DNA of 62,007 bases, taken from positions 1-62,007 of the forward strand of contig CAMAXV010000017.1 in the NCBI GenBank assembly GCA_945862385.1, read 5' to 3'. This DNA is from Chitinophaga pinensis. Its GTDB lineage: Bacteria; Bacteroidota; Bacteroidia; Chitinophagales; Chitinophagaceae. The translations under genes were made by a program, and so were the position numbers. Of the stretch, positions 37,358-47,619 are shown piece after piece. Position 1 is the first letter of the stretch. The number at the start of each line of letters is the position of its first letter. The notes under the pieces were generated by a model. It did no database searches. It had not been told where the DNA came from and saw nothing but the letters and a program-made list of their open reading frames with translations.

Positions 37358-37675
37358 TTATTTCTTTTTTAAGGCTTTGTCAAGCACCACAGGCGGTTCT
37401 GTTATCTCCTTCAAACCCTGACCTTTTACCGCTTCAACCACTTCCGACTGCTTTGTCATAAACATCCACTCACTCCTGACCATCTTAAATTCATACTGCA
37501 AGTCTTTCAACTCCTTGCCGGTTCTGTTTATATCTTTCACAGATTTCTCTGCGTGATGAACATTATATATGTAAAGAACTGCCAGTGCGGAGAGGAACAA
37601 AAAAAATGGAACATTCTTAACCAACCAGACCTGACTGATCATTAACCTGCTCGCTTCTTTTTGTTGTTCGTTCAT
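37358..37675 (-). CDS. ftsL: FtsL-like cell division protein
   Basis: A 105-residue bitopic protein with a basic N-terminus, one membrane helix (VPFFLFLSALAVLYIYNVHHA, seen as residues 23-43) and a C-terminal coiled-coil-prone segment (VKDINRTGKELKDLQYEF). Primary sequence is poorly conserved for FtsL; the assignment rests on size, topology and position between rsmH and ftsI. In the family FtsL joins FtsQ and FtsB to control FtsW-FtsI. The ATG at 37675 is 41 nt after rsmH. Confidence 0.85.
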   Translation of the reverse strand: MNEQQKEASRLMISQVWLVKNVPFFLFLSALAVLYIYNVHHAEKSVKDINRTGKELKDLQYEFKMVRSEWMFMTKQSEVVEAVKGQGLKEITEPPVVLDKALKKK

Positions 37676-37716
37676 ATGCTTTCAATGACAAAATCTGTAT
37701 TTTGATAACACCAACC

Positions 37717-38676
37717 TTACCGCTTTATCCCAACCCTTAAACGTGCACTCCTCGAACGCGGATTTCTTTTAACCTCTTCAGCCGAAGGTTCCACGGGCTT
37801 TCTCGACACCTGAATGAAAGCAGACTCACTCCTTGTGCCAAAAACCGGATCCTGCTTTGCTGCACCATTCAACTCTCCTCTCAGAAACTGTTTCACCATT
37901 CTGTCTTCAATGCTGTGAAAGGTTATCACGGCAAGTCTGCCCCCTGGCGCAATTGCATCACTGCATTGCTCCAGTAATGCATGCAATGCTCCCAACTCAT
38001 CATTAACTGCAATCCGCAATGCCTGAAATACCTGGGCAAAATATTTGTTCGGATTGCCCTTTACCACTGGCGCCATGACCGCTTTAAGAGAAGCAATAGT
38101 CTTAATTGGAGCCCTCCTAACCTGATCACAAAGCAAGTGGGCAAGCGTTTTGGCATTGGTAACTTCCCCGTATTCCTGCAAAACGAGCTGAAGCGACTCC
38201 GGCGTTGACTGCATCAGAAACTCTGAAGCAGTTAGTGTAGCAGATCGATCCATCCGCATATCCAAAGCAGCATCAAACCTTATCGAAAATCCCCGTTCGG
38301 GCTCATCAAACTGGTGACTACTCACCCCCAGGTCTGCAAGAACACCATCTACTTCCCCAATTTGGTACAACCTAAGAAACCGGGAGAGGTGACGAAAATT
38401 ATGTGGCACAAAAACCAGTCTGCTGTCCTCCGGCAAATTTGCCCTGGCATCCTCATCCTGGTCAAAAGCCACCAATCGTCCAGCCGGACCCAATCTGGAA
38501 AGAATTTCTCTTGCATGTCCTCCCCCACCAAATGTGCAATCCACATAAAGCCCATCAGGCTTTATGCACAAAGCATCAACCGCCTCTTGCAACAAAACCG
38601 GAATATGATACGGACGATCACTCCCGGCATCACCGCCAGTTGCACTTTCGCCCATATCATACATGGCCCTAACCAT
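37717..38676 (-). CDS. rsmH: 16S rRNA (cytosine1402-N4)-methyltransferase
   Basis: RsmH (MraW) methylates N4 of C1402 in the ribosomal P site. 319 residues. The substrate and SAM motifs are YHIPVLLQEAVDAL, VDCTFGGGGHAREIL, LADLGVSSHQFDEPERGFSIR, and FQALRIAVNDEL with VITFHSIEDRMVK and the basic end NPRSRSARLRV. The ATG at 38676 overlaps the mraZ end by 8 bases; alternatives at 38664 and 38655 would lose poorly conserved residues only. Confidence 0.97.
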   Translation of the reverse strand: MVRAMYDMGESATGGDAGSDRPYHIPVLLQEAVDALCIKPDGLYVDCTFGGGGHAREILSRLGPAGRLVAFDQDEDARANLPEDSRLVFVPHNFRHLSRFLRLYQIGEVDGVLADLGVSSHQFDEPERGFSIRFDAALDMRMDRSATLTASEFLMQSTPESLQLVLQEYGEVTNAKTLAHLLCDQVRRAPIKTIASLKAVMAPVVKGNPNKYFAQVFQALRIAVNDELGALHALLEQCSDAIAPGGRLAVITFHSIEDRMVKQFLRGELNGAAKQDPVFGTRSESAFIQVSRKPVEPSAEEVKRNPRSRSARLRVGIKR

Positions 38677-39130
38677 TACTATCCTTCTTTGCCATCACTT
38701 CAGCGGCAAGTCCACTAAATGAGTCAGATGAAAAGTTGTCAAAGAGCTGCTGATATTTTTGCTTATCCCAGATTTCCATTTTATTCATTGCCGAAACCAG
38801 CACAATGTCTTTTTCCAGACCTGCATGCTCCATCAGGCTCTTAGGCAATAAAATCCTGCCTGCACTATCCAACTCGAGCTGCATCGCTCCGTTTAAAAAA
38901 TACCTCCTGAACTCACGAACCTTCGGATCAAAATCATTAAGCGTACTCAGGTTTTCATAAAGCGGCTTCCAGCTTTGCATCGGGTACATAGTGAGGCACT
39001 TTTCAAAACCCCGGTTGATTACAAAAACAGGTTCCTCACCCTCCGGCAGCTGTTTTTTTACGCCTGCCGGCAGAAGAAACCTACCTTTGCTATCGAGGGT
39101 AGCCTCATATTCGCCGATGAAACCATTCAT
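38669..39130 (-). CDS. mraZ: Transcriptional regulator MraZ
   Basis: First gene of the dcw cluster. MraZ is a ring-forming DNA-binding protein that represses its own operon in E. coli. The true start is the ATG at 39130 (MNGFIGEYEATLDSKGRF); the 16 codons upstream begin with TTG and lack conservation. Two SpoVT/AbrB-like halves are visible: EATLDSKGRFLLPAGVKK (residues about 8-25) and MQLELDSAGRILLPKSLM (about 82-99), each with the D-x-x-G-R-x-x-x-P DNA-binding signature. 153 residues. Candidate operator sequences lie upstream (see separate entries). Confidence 0.96.
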   Translation of the reverse strand: MNGFIGEYEATLDSKGRFLLPAGVKKQLPEGEEPVFVINRGFEKCLTMYPMQSWKPLYENLSTLNDFDPKVREFRRYFLNGAMQLELDSAGRILLPKSLMEHAGLEKDIVLVSAMNKMEIWDKQKYQQLFDNFSSDSFSGLAAEVMAKKDSNG

Positions 39131-39182
39131 GGAGGATATTTTAAACCTAAACTTACATTTATTGACACAAATTAACACATTT

Positions 39183-39200
39183 TCCCACTTTTAAACCCCA
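39183..39200 (-). promoter_or_regulatory. Candidate MraZ operator (two TGGGN boxes)
   Basis: On the minus strand TGGGG (39200-39196) and TGGGA (39187-39183) occur 13 nt apart, start to start, about 53-70 nt before the mraZ ATG. Known MraZ sites are tandem TGGGN or AAAGTGK-type repeats, and the second box lies within AAAAGTGGGA. The spacing is not the 10 nt seen in E. coli, so this is tentative. Confidence 0.35.
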
Positions 39201-39228
39201 TGGACTATGTTAAATTTTTCCACAGCGC

Positions 39229-39269
39229 AAATGCAGTGCTGGACTGCATTTCATTGATTTCGATGAAAT
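39229..39269. promoter_or_regulatory. Adjacent palindromes between mraZ and queA
   Basis: A perfect 9-bp inverted repeat (AAATGCAGT at 39229-39237, ACTGCATTT at 39243-39251, 5-nt spacer) is followed by a perfect 7-bp one (ATTTCAT at 39248-39254, ATGAAAT at 39263-39269). They overlap by four bases and lie in the shared upstream region of two divergent genes. They look like binding sites of dimeric regulators; no regulator can be named. Confidence 0.4.
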
Positions 39270-39272
39270 TAA

Positions 39273-39324
39273 TGTGCATTACATGAAATATAATGTGGAC
39301 ATCCTGTGGATACAATGTGAATAA
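39273..39324. promoter_or_regulatory. Phased TGTG boxes resembling DnaA boxes
   Basis: TGTGCATTA (39273), TGTGGACAT (39294), TGTGGATAC (39305) and TGTGAATAA (39316) share orientation with spacings of 21, 11 and 11 bp, which places them on one face of the helix. TGTGAATAA is an exact reverse complement of TTATNCACA, the DnaA box; TGTGGATAC has one mismatch. A further TTTTCCACA lies at 39216-39224 in the opposite orientation. The last box ends 2 nt before queA. Confidence 0.4.
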
Positions 39325-39326
39325 CC

Positions 39327-40589
39327 ATGCAAATAGTAAACCCAGAAATTATCAGAATAGAGGACTACGACTACCTCCTTCCCCCAGACCGTATCGCTGA
39401 AAAGCCGCTTGAACAAAGGGATTCATCGAAATTGCTGATTTCAAAGGAAGATGAAATAAGGCATAGTTTTTACAGCAATCTGGCTGATGCGCTCTCCATA
39501 AAAACAGCGCTTTTTTTTAACAATACAAGGGTTATACCAGCCAGATTACACTTTATAAAGTCTTCCGGAGGTGTTATTGAGGTCTTTTTGTTGGAGCCTG
39601 AAACAGGAAACTATGAAGATCTCTACCAAAAAACAGCTGTTTTCTGGAAATGTATGGTCGGCGGTGTCAAAAAGTGGAAAAATCAGGAAATACTGACTTC
39701 CATGCTTGTTATTAACAATAAGGATATTGTGCTGGAAGTTCACCTCATGTCAAAATCACAGAACTACTGCACCATCAAGTTTGTATGGCATACTGAAAAT
39801 ACTTTTCTGGAGGTCATCAATGCTGCCGGACAAATCCCCCTACCGCCATATATCAAAAGAGAGGTGGATGAAAATGATAAACTAAGATATCAGACCGTTT
39901 ACGCAAATCACAATGGGTCTGTTGCTGCGCCAACTGCCGGACTTCATTTCAATGAGCAATTGATGGAAAGACTACATGTGGCGGGAATAAGTTCATCATT
40001 TTTAACGCTCCATGTAGGAGCCGGCACTTTCAGACCCGTTTCTGCTGAAACAATCGCAGGTCACGAGATGCATGAGGAATATTTTGAAGTTGACATGGAT
40101 GCGTTGCAGTTCCTTACTGACGAAACCAATAAAATCATCCCTGTTGGAACCACCAGCATGCGCACGCTTGAAAGCCTTTACTGGATTGGAGTTAAATTGT
40201 TAAAGGAAGGCCAACTGACCGACCAACAGCTACTTACATTGAATCAGTGGGAAGATAGGGAGCTCTCAATACTGTCTCCTCCTCCAAAGTCAGAAGTTTT
40301 CAAATGGCTTTTAGCGCAACTATCCGCTAAAGGCATCAGGAAACTAAGGGGTAAAACCGGAATATGCATAGTTCCGGGTTATCAGTTCAGGGTTTGTGAT
40401 GGACTGATTACAAATTTTCACCAGCCACGGTCAACCCTACTTTTACTGATTGCAGCCATGGTTGGTGATAAATGGAAACACATGTATGAAACAGCTCTTT
40501 CCAATGATTACAGGTTCCTGAGCTATGGAGATGGATGCCTGATTATCCTTCCGGATAATCATTTTAGTGGAAGCGAAATCGTAAACTGA
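39327..40589 (+). CDS. queA: S-adenosylmethionine:tRNA ribosyltransferase-isomerase
   Basis: QueA moves the ribosyl part of SAM onto 7-aminomethyl-7-deazaguanine in tRNA to form epoxyqueuosine. Motifs: YDYLLPPDRIAEKPLEQRD at the N-terminus, FFNNTRVIPARL, GQIPLPPYIKR, YQTVYANHNGSVAAPTAGLH, LHVGAGTFRPV, GTTSMRTLESL, and the late DGLITNFHQPRSTLLLL with FLSYGDGCLI. At 420 residues it exceeds the usual 345-360. The extra 50-60 residues lie between TSMRTLESLYWIG and the IVPGYQFRV strand. The last 31 bases overlap the convergent kinase gene, and a hairpin lies in the overlap. Confidence 0.96.
   Translation: MQIVNPEIIRIEDYDYLLPPDRIAEKPLEQRDSSKLLISKEDEIRHSFYSNLADALSIKTALFFNNTRVIPARLHFIKSSGGVIEVFLLEPETGNYEDLYQKTAVFWKCMVGGVKKWKNQEILTSMLVINNKDIVLEVHLMSKSQNYCTIKFVWHTENTFLEVINAAGQIPLPPYIKREVDENDKLRYQTVYANHNGSVAAPTAGLHFNEQLMERLHVAGISSSFLTLHVGAGTFRPVSAETIAGHEMHEEYFEVDMDALQFLTDETNKIIPVGTTSMRTLESLYWIGVKLLKEGQLTDQQLLTLNQWEDRELSILSPPPKSEVFKWLLAQLSAKGIRKLRGKTGICIVPGYQFRVCDGLITNFHQPRSTLLLLIAAMVGDKWKHMYETALSNDYRFLSYGDGCLIILPDNHFSGSEIVN
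40540..40565 (+). terminator. Hairpin in the queA/kinase coding overlap
   Basis: A perfect 9-bp stem TGATTATCC (40540-40548) / GGATAATCA (40553-40561) with loop TTCC, followed by TTTT on the plus strand. It lies inside the last codons of queA and extends into the 3' end of the kinase gene. Most likely the queA terminator; no T run is present on the minus strand. Confidence 0.55.
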
Positions 40590-41902
40590 CTCCCTGAGCC
40601 GGGTGTACTGGTAACATCAATGGTTCCCTCATGGGCTTCCACCATCTTGCGGGTATAGTTGAGACCCAATCCAAACCCCTTGACATTGTGAACATCGCCA
40701 GTATGTGCTCTGTAAAACTTGTCAAAAATACGGGCAAGGGTTTCCTTCGTCATCCCAATTCCATTATCCTTTATTGTAAGGACAATCCTGTTTTTCCTGT
40801 TGACCGTTGCAACTTCAATTTCTGGAGCAACGTCTTCCCGGGCATACTTGAGTGCATTATCAAAAAGGTTGCTTATCATATTGACAAAATGAACGGGATG
40901 TCCAACAACAAGATCCTGCTCAGCATCCATTCTGTAAATAACTTTTGCATCCTTCTCGGCTACCTGCAGGGCAAATTTTCCTTCAATTTTTTGAAGCACT
41001 TCATGAACATGCAAATCCTGTTTATCTTTTAGAACCTGATTGATATCCAGCTGAGCAGCCTGTAATATCTGTTCAACCTGGGTATTCATCCTGGCATTCT
41101 CTGTTTTAATTACCTGCCCGATTGCCAGCAACTGCTCCCTGTTGCCAATTATTTTTTCATTCTTAAGTGTATCGACCGCAATGGAAATGGTTGCAAGAGG
41201 GGTTCGAAGCTCGTGCGTCATATTGTTGATGAAATCAGTCTTCATCTCACTCAGTTTTTTCTGGGTTAAGATAGTTCTGATAGTAACATAAAAAGCTGCA
41301 ATGATTACCAGGGTAAAAAAGATTGCAACACCGATCATCCAGCCTACAGACTGCATCACAAAATCATTCATGTCATAGGTAATCAAAACCAGCCTTTCAT
41401 CCGGATCGAGAGACATGATCTCATCACCTGTAAGGTTAACCAATGGCCAGTTGTGAATGTTATAATTAACAGAATCCTTTGTGGCCAGATCATAATGCTT
41501 CTCGAAGTCTGGTGATGACATATCCACGCCAGTGGAATTGGCATTTGAAAAAACTGCGAATTGAAACTTTGCCCCCTTAAGCCCATTATCAGCAAAGGAT
41601 TTTTCAATCCGCTTGTTAATATCTTCAACAGAAAACTGATCTGCAAGGGAATGCCTGGAAAGCATTTCCCTGATCTGTTCTTGTGCACCCTCAGGTAAGA
41701 CCTCCGCAGGTAAAATGGGTGCATATTGCATTTTCTCTTCCACCAATGCTTCCACAACTTCATACTCAACTTGTTCCACCAAATCAGCAATCCTGTCTTG
41801 CTGGATTTTGATGATATTTTTCAACCAGGAGTATTGAATCACGATAATACCAATAAGTGAGATCGTAATCAACACTGTGATAAGTGAGAATAGTTTTTTC
41901 AT
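40559..41902 (-). CDS. Two-component sensor histidine kinase
   Basis: A 447-residue membrane kinase. Membrane helices at about residues 5-27 and 186-208 enclose a periplasmic sensor domain of about 160 residues without recognisable family. HisKA follows with phospho-acceptor His230 in MTHELRTPLATIS, then HATPase_c with the N box NLFDNALKYA, G1 DNGIGM, F box IFDKFYRAH and G2 GFGLGLNYTRKM. No HAMP domain is obvious. A response-regulator gene is not adjacent, so it may be an orphan kinase or paired elsewhere; the signal is unknown. Confidence 0.92.
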   Translation of the reverse strand: MKKLFSLITVLITISLIGIIVIQYSWLKNIIKIQQDRIADLVEQVEYEVVEALVEEKMQYAPILPAEVLPEGAQEQIREMLSRHSLADQFSVEDINKRIEKSFADNGLKGAKFQFAVFSNANSTGVDMSSPDFEKHYDLATKDSVNYNIHNWPLVNLTGDEIMSLDPDERLVLITYDMNDFVMQSVGWMIGVAIFFTLVIIAAFYVTIRTILTQKKLSEMKTDFINNMTHELRTPLATISIAVDTLKNEKIIGNREQLLAIGQVIKTENARMNTQVEQILQAAQLDINQVLKDKQDLHVHEVLQKIEGKFALQVAEKDAKVIYRMDAEQDLVVGHPVHFVNMISNLFDNALKYAREDVAPEIEVATVNRKNRIVLTIKDNGIGMTKETLARIFDKFYRAHTGDVHNVKGFGLGLNYTRKMVEAHEGTIDVTSTPGSGSQFTISLPLK

Positions 41903-41993
41903 TGAATAACAAAAATAAGCGGGCTTAGGGTTAAAAATGTGAAAAAGCTACTATTTAACGCAGGATTAAGATTAATATTGGCTATATTAGGGT

Positions 41994-42545
41994 ATGCAAA
42001 CCGTGGAAAAGGGCACTATATTGATTGCTGAACCATTTTTGCAGGATATTAATTTCCAGCGTTCGGTTATATTGGTCTGCGAGCACGACCTGGAGGGGAC
42101 GTTTGGTATTACCATCAACAAGGATACAGGAGATCCCCTTGGCTATTACCTGGAAGATTCAAATGAAAGTTTTTTGCCGCTGTTTGATGGAGGTCCGGTT
42201 GGGCGTGATCAGCTGCATTTCCTACACACAGTACCCGACCTTCTTCCGGGAGGATTACATATAACAGATGGCATTTATTGGGGAGGAGATTTTAAAACCA
42301 TGACTGCCCTCATCCGTGATCGGGATATTAACGAGGATGAGATACGGTTTTTTTTAGGCTATTCCGGCTGGGAACCACTCCAACTTGATGAAGAATTGAA
42401 AGAAAAAAGCTGGCTTTGTATTCCCGGCAATGCATCCCTGGTTTTTAACAAAGATTTAAAATCAATATGGAAGGATGCTGTAAGGGAACTAGGAAACGAT
42501 TATCTTCCCATGATCAATTACCCGTTGGATCCCTCATTCAACTGA
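41994..42545 (+). CDS. YqgE/AlgH family protein (UPF0301)
   Basis: A 183-residue cytoplasmic protein of the YqgE/AlgH (DUF179) family. Typical segments: GTILIAEPFLQDINFQRSVIL at the N-terminus (seen in two parts), HDLEGTFGITINK, FDGGPVGRDQLHFLHT, YWGGDFKTM and RFFLGYSGWEPLQLDEELK. AlgH was once reported as a transcriptional regulator in Pseudomonas, but the fold shows no DNA-binding domain, and the molecular role is unknown. The gene stands alone; its end overlaps the broken MFS gene by 12 bases. Confidence 0.92.
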   Translation: MQTVEKGTILIAEPFLQDINFQRSVILVCEHDLEGTFGITINKDTGDPLGYYLEDSNESFLPLFDGGPVGRDQLHFLHTVPDLLPGGLHITDGIYWGGDFKTMTALIRDRDINEDEIRFFLGYSGWEPLQLDEELKEKSWLCIPGNASLVFNKDLKSIWKDAVRELGNDYLPMINYPLDPSFN

Positions 42546-43676
42546 GTCTTTCACCCGAAACGCCAGCAGTATAATAAAACATCCCAGCACGGCTATAATC
42601 CATAAAGACAACCTTAACCCTGTTTCCTCAGCCACAAAACCAATCATTGGCGGACCTAGCAAAAAACCTGTGAACCCCACACTGCTCACAGCAGCCAGAG
42701 ATGCTGAGGGTGACATGGACTTACTTTTCGCAGCAAGCATATATACAATGGGAAAGACGGAGGAAACACCCAATCCAACAAGTGCAAATCCGCTTATCAC
42801 AACCCATTTCACCGGGAAAACCAACGCCAGAAATATTCCTGATAAAATTAGTAACCCGTTTATCCTAAGCAATTGGGCATGGGTCAGAAGCTGCAATAAC
42901 CTGTCGCCTGCAAACCTGCCCATGGTCATACACAGTGCAAAAGCAGTATATCCCGCCGTACTTGATGTGTGCATGGCATGAATAACCTGTCTGTAATAAA
43001 GTGAACTCCAGTCTGCCATTGCTCCTTCAGACATAGCCACACAAAAACAGATTAAGCCTAGCAGGAGCAATCCTCAGCCAGGCAATACAAATACTTGCTG
43101 CTTTTCTCCGGTTGCGGCGGGATCCGGAACCAAAAAAAAATAAAAAAGTAGGGCTGATACACCGGCAACAGCACCTATCCATGCAAAATGTCCACCGACC
43201 TCAATATCAAAATGCATCATCCACCCGCTTACCGCCGCTGCAGCGAAAGCACCAAGCCCCCACATGGCATGCAGACTGGATAGAATGGTCTTCCCGATAA
43301 GCTGCTGAATGGCAATCCCCTGGGCATTCATGGCGATATTGCCCAGGTTTCCTAACATACCAAAAAGAAAAAGTGATACAGAAAGCGCCTCAAGGTTGCC
43401 CGAGATTCCTGTTATGAACAAAAATAATCCATATAGAACAATAACAACAGCACTTACCTGCCTACTACCCCACCGCTGTACCAACCACCCAGACGCAGGC
43501 AAGGCTGCAAGGGCACCAAGCGGCAACATGAACAAAATACCACCGAGTTCTGCTTCACTCAAGCTGAACCTGTCTTTCACATCCGGAATCCTTGAAGCCC
43601 AGGTTGAAAAAACCATACCAAGAAAGAAGAAATACACGGAAATAGCCGGCCGGCGCATGGATTGTTGCTTGAACAC
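42534..43676 (-). pseudogene. MFS transporter (YbjJ-like) interrupted by an in-frame TGA
   Basis: Two reading frames in the same phase form one MFS protein of about 380 codons. The N-terminal half starts at GTG 43676 or ATG 43658 (MRRPAISVYFFFLG) and has six membrane segments with the MFS loop WLVQRWGSR. It ends at TGA 43076-43074, codon 201 from the GTG, in the central loop (VFVLPG then stop). The very next codons continue the protein (GLLLLGLICFCVAMSEG) through the remaining six helices to 42534. TGA is an ordinary stop elsewhere here (murC, ftsQ). A CGA-to-TGA change is the simplest origin. A sequencing error or readthrough remain possible. Relatives such as YbjJ are putative sugar or drug exporters. 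Confidence 0.82.
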
Positions 43677-43728
43677 TTCTAAATTTTTAAAAAAACGAAA
43701 TTAAACGAAAGGAACAACTTTCAGTCCC

Positions 43729-44952
43729 ATGAATTATATTCGGACAAAATTACTTACTGTGATAAAAAGATATGTTTTTCTGTTATGTATTGGTTTCTCA
43801 TTCACGCAATGCAAAAAAGAAACCAACGGTGGAGGTTCACCTGAAACCACACCTTCTGTTTTTGTATCAGATGTAAAACAACCAGAGGGTAACACCGGTA
43901 GCAATAAGATGATTTTTACCATTTCCCTAAGTGCTGCTTCAACAAAAGAGGTCAGCATTAAGATTGTTACCAAAGAAGTCTTTGCCAAAAGTATTGAAGA
44001 CTTTACTGCAGTTGACCAGCGTATCACTTTTGCACCAGGAGAAATAACCAAATCACTTTCTGTGGATATTGTTGCGGATGACATCAAGGAAGGTACAGAC
44101 GACTTTCAGCTTTTCGTCTCAGAGCCTGTCAACTGCATTGTGCCAAGTCCGTTTGCAACAGGCACCATTGAAAACGACGATTCCAAAATACCTGTAAATG
44201 AAGCAGGCTATACCACACCTGCAAGCTATGCAGGTAAAACACTGGTATGGGCTGATGAATTTGAGGGAAGCGGATTAAACACAACCAACTGGAATTATGA
44301 TGTGGGCGATGGCTGCGCCAGGAACAATTGTGGATGGGGAAACAACGAACTGGAGTTCTATACAGAAGGAGATAACCTCATTTTCGCAAATGGAAAAATG
44401 ATTATCGAAGCGAGAAAAGAAAGCAGAAGTGGGAAGAATTATACTTCAAGCCGACTGACAACAATGGGCAAGAAATCATTTAAGTTCGGAAGAATTGATA
44501 TACGGGCTAAACTACCAAAAGGTCAGGGAATCTGGCCAGCACTCTGGATGCTTGGCGATAACTTCCCTACTGCCGGATGGCCTGCGTGTGGCGAAATTGA
44601 TATGATGGAGTTTCTGGGTCACGATCTCACAAAAGTATACTCTACCATTCATTTCAAATCTGGCAATAATCCGAGAAATATTTCCAAATCCTTCATCAAT
44701 AGCACACCCCTGCCTGACGAGTTCCATGTTTACTCCCTTGTTTGGGAAACAGATAAAATGCGCATGTTGATTGACGATAAGCTCATTGGAGAATTTTTAG
44801 CCAGCGAATTGGGTGGCGCTACCAACCCGTTTAACGACAAATTCTTCTTCCTTTTTAATGTTGCAGTAGGCGGCAACTGGCCTGGTTCGCCCAACACAAC
44901 CACTTATTTTCCACAGTGGATGTTTATTGACTATGTAAGGGTTTTCCAGTAA
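43729..44952 (+). CDS. GH16 beta-glucanase lipoprotein with Calx-beta domain
   Basis: A 407-residue surface or periplasmic glycosidase. The lipobox Cys is residue 28 (GFSFTQCKK), so it is lipid-anchored. Residues about 40-140 form a Calx-beta domain (SVFVSDVKQPEGN; DFTAVDQRITFAPGEITKSLSV in two parts; GTDDFQLFVSEP). GH16 spans about 160-407: WADEFEGSGLNTTNWNYD, WGNNELEFYT, RIDIRAKLPKGQGIWPALWML, and the active site G-E289-I-D291-M-M-E294-F, where E289 is the nucleophile and E294 the acid/base. The E-x-D-x-x-E form is typical of laminarinase, beta-1,3-glucanase, porphyranase and agarase branches; the exact polysaccharide is not determined. No SusC/SusD genes are near. Confidence 0.92.
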   Translation: MNYIRTKLLTVIKRYVFLLCIGFSFTQCKKETNGGGSPETTPSVFVSDVKQPEGNTGSNKMIFTISLSAASTKEVSIKIVTKEVFAKSIEDFTAVDQRITFAPGEITKSLSVDIVADDIKEGTDDFQLFVSEPVNCIVPSPFATGTIENDDSKIPVNEAGYTTPASYAGKTLVWADEFEGSGLNTTNWNYDVGDGCARNNCGWGNNELEFYTEGDNLIFANGKMIIEARKESRSGKNYTSSRLTTMGKKSFKFGRIDIRAKLPKGQGIWPALWMLGDNFPTAGWPACGEIDMMEFLGHDLTKVYSTIHFKSGNNPRNISKSFINSTPLPDEFHVYSLVWETDKMRMLIDDKLIGEFLASELGGATNPFNDKFFFLFNVAVGGNWPGSPNTTTYFPQWMFIDYVRVFQ

Positions 44953-44958
44953 AGACAT

Positions 44959-44990
44959 AAAAAAAGGGACCATGAAGGTCCCTTTTCAAT
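44959..44990. terminator. Bidirectional terminator between GH16 and atpC
   Basis: Perfect 10-bp stem AAAAGGGACC (44962-44971) / GGTCCCTTTT (44977-44986) with loop ATGAA; the A/T ends supply U tracts for both strands. It separates the convergent GH16 and atpDC units. Confidence 0.85.
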
Positions 44991-45005
44991 TTATTCCAGG
45001 CAGAA

Positions 45006-45263
45006 TCAAACTGCTGTTGCCCCTTCCAACAATACAGTGACTTTATTATTGAATACTTCAATGAAGCCACCCTTTACTGCATAGGAGGAGTTGTTTTTTC
45101 CTGATTTATCCAACAGGATTTTTACAACGCCATTGCCCAGGGCACTTACTAAAGGGGCATGTTTTTCAAGCACTTCGAAGGAACCCTCAACACCAGGCAA
45201 CTGAATACCATAAGCATCACCTGCAAAGAGTTTTTTCTCGGGAGTAAGTATTTCAATCTGCAT
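45006..45263 (-). CDS. atpC: ATP synthase epsilon subunit (short form)
   Basis: An 85-residue epsilon subunit. It covers only the N-terminal beta-sandwich (MQIEILTPEKKLFAGDAYGIQ; LPGVEGSFEVLEKHAPLVSAL in family pattern; GGFIEVFNNKVTVL) that contacts gamma and the c-ring. The C-terminal two-helix domain used for autoinhibition in E. coli (about 50 residues) is absent, with a clean stop and terminator behind it. This short form is common in Bacteroidota. It follows atpD by 18 nt. Confidence 0.93.
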   Translation of the reverse strand: MQIEILTPEKKLFAGDAYGIQLPGVEGSFEVLEKHAPLVSALGNGVVKILLDKSGKNNSSYAVKGGFIEVFNNKVTVLLEGATAV

Positions 45264-45281
45264 TTCCTGAATGTGTTTTAA

Positions 45282-47593
<2,312 letters not shown>

Positions 47594-47619
47594 GGCAAAC
47601 AAATTTTAACCAATATAAA

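Noticed and set aside
39131-39326. Chromosomal replication origin between mraZ and queA
   Set aside because: DnaA-like boxes are present, but no dnaA, dnaN or other origin-associated gene is near and GC skew cannot be computed here; kept only as a binding-site finding.
43068-43076. UGA recoded as an amino acid in the MFS gene
   Set aside because: TGA serves as a normal stop for murC, ftsQ and others, and no selenocysteine element or Cys-equivalent position is evident.
43132-43140. Run of nine A in the MFS pseudogene as a programmed shift site
   Set aside because: The interruption is an in-frame stop in the same phase; shifting at the run would not rescue the downstream half.
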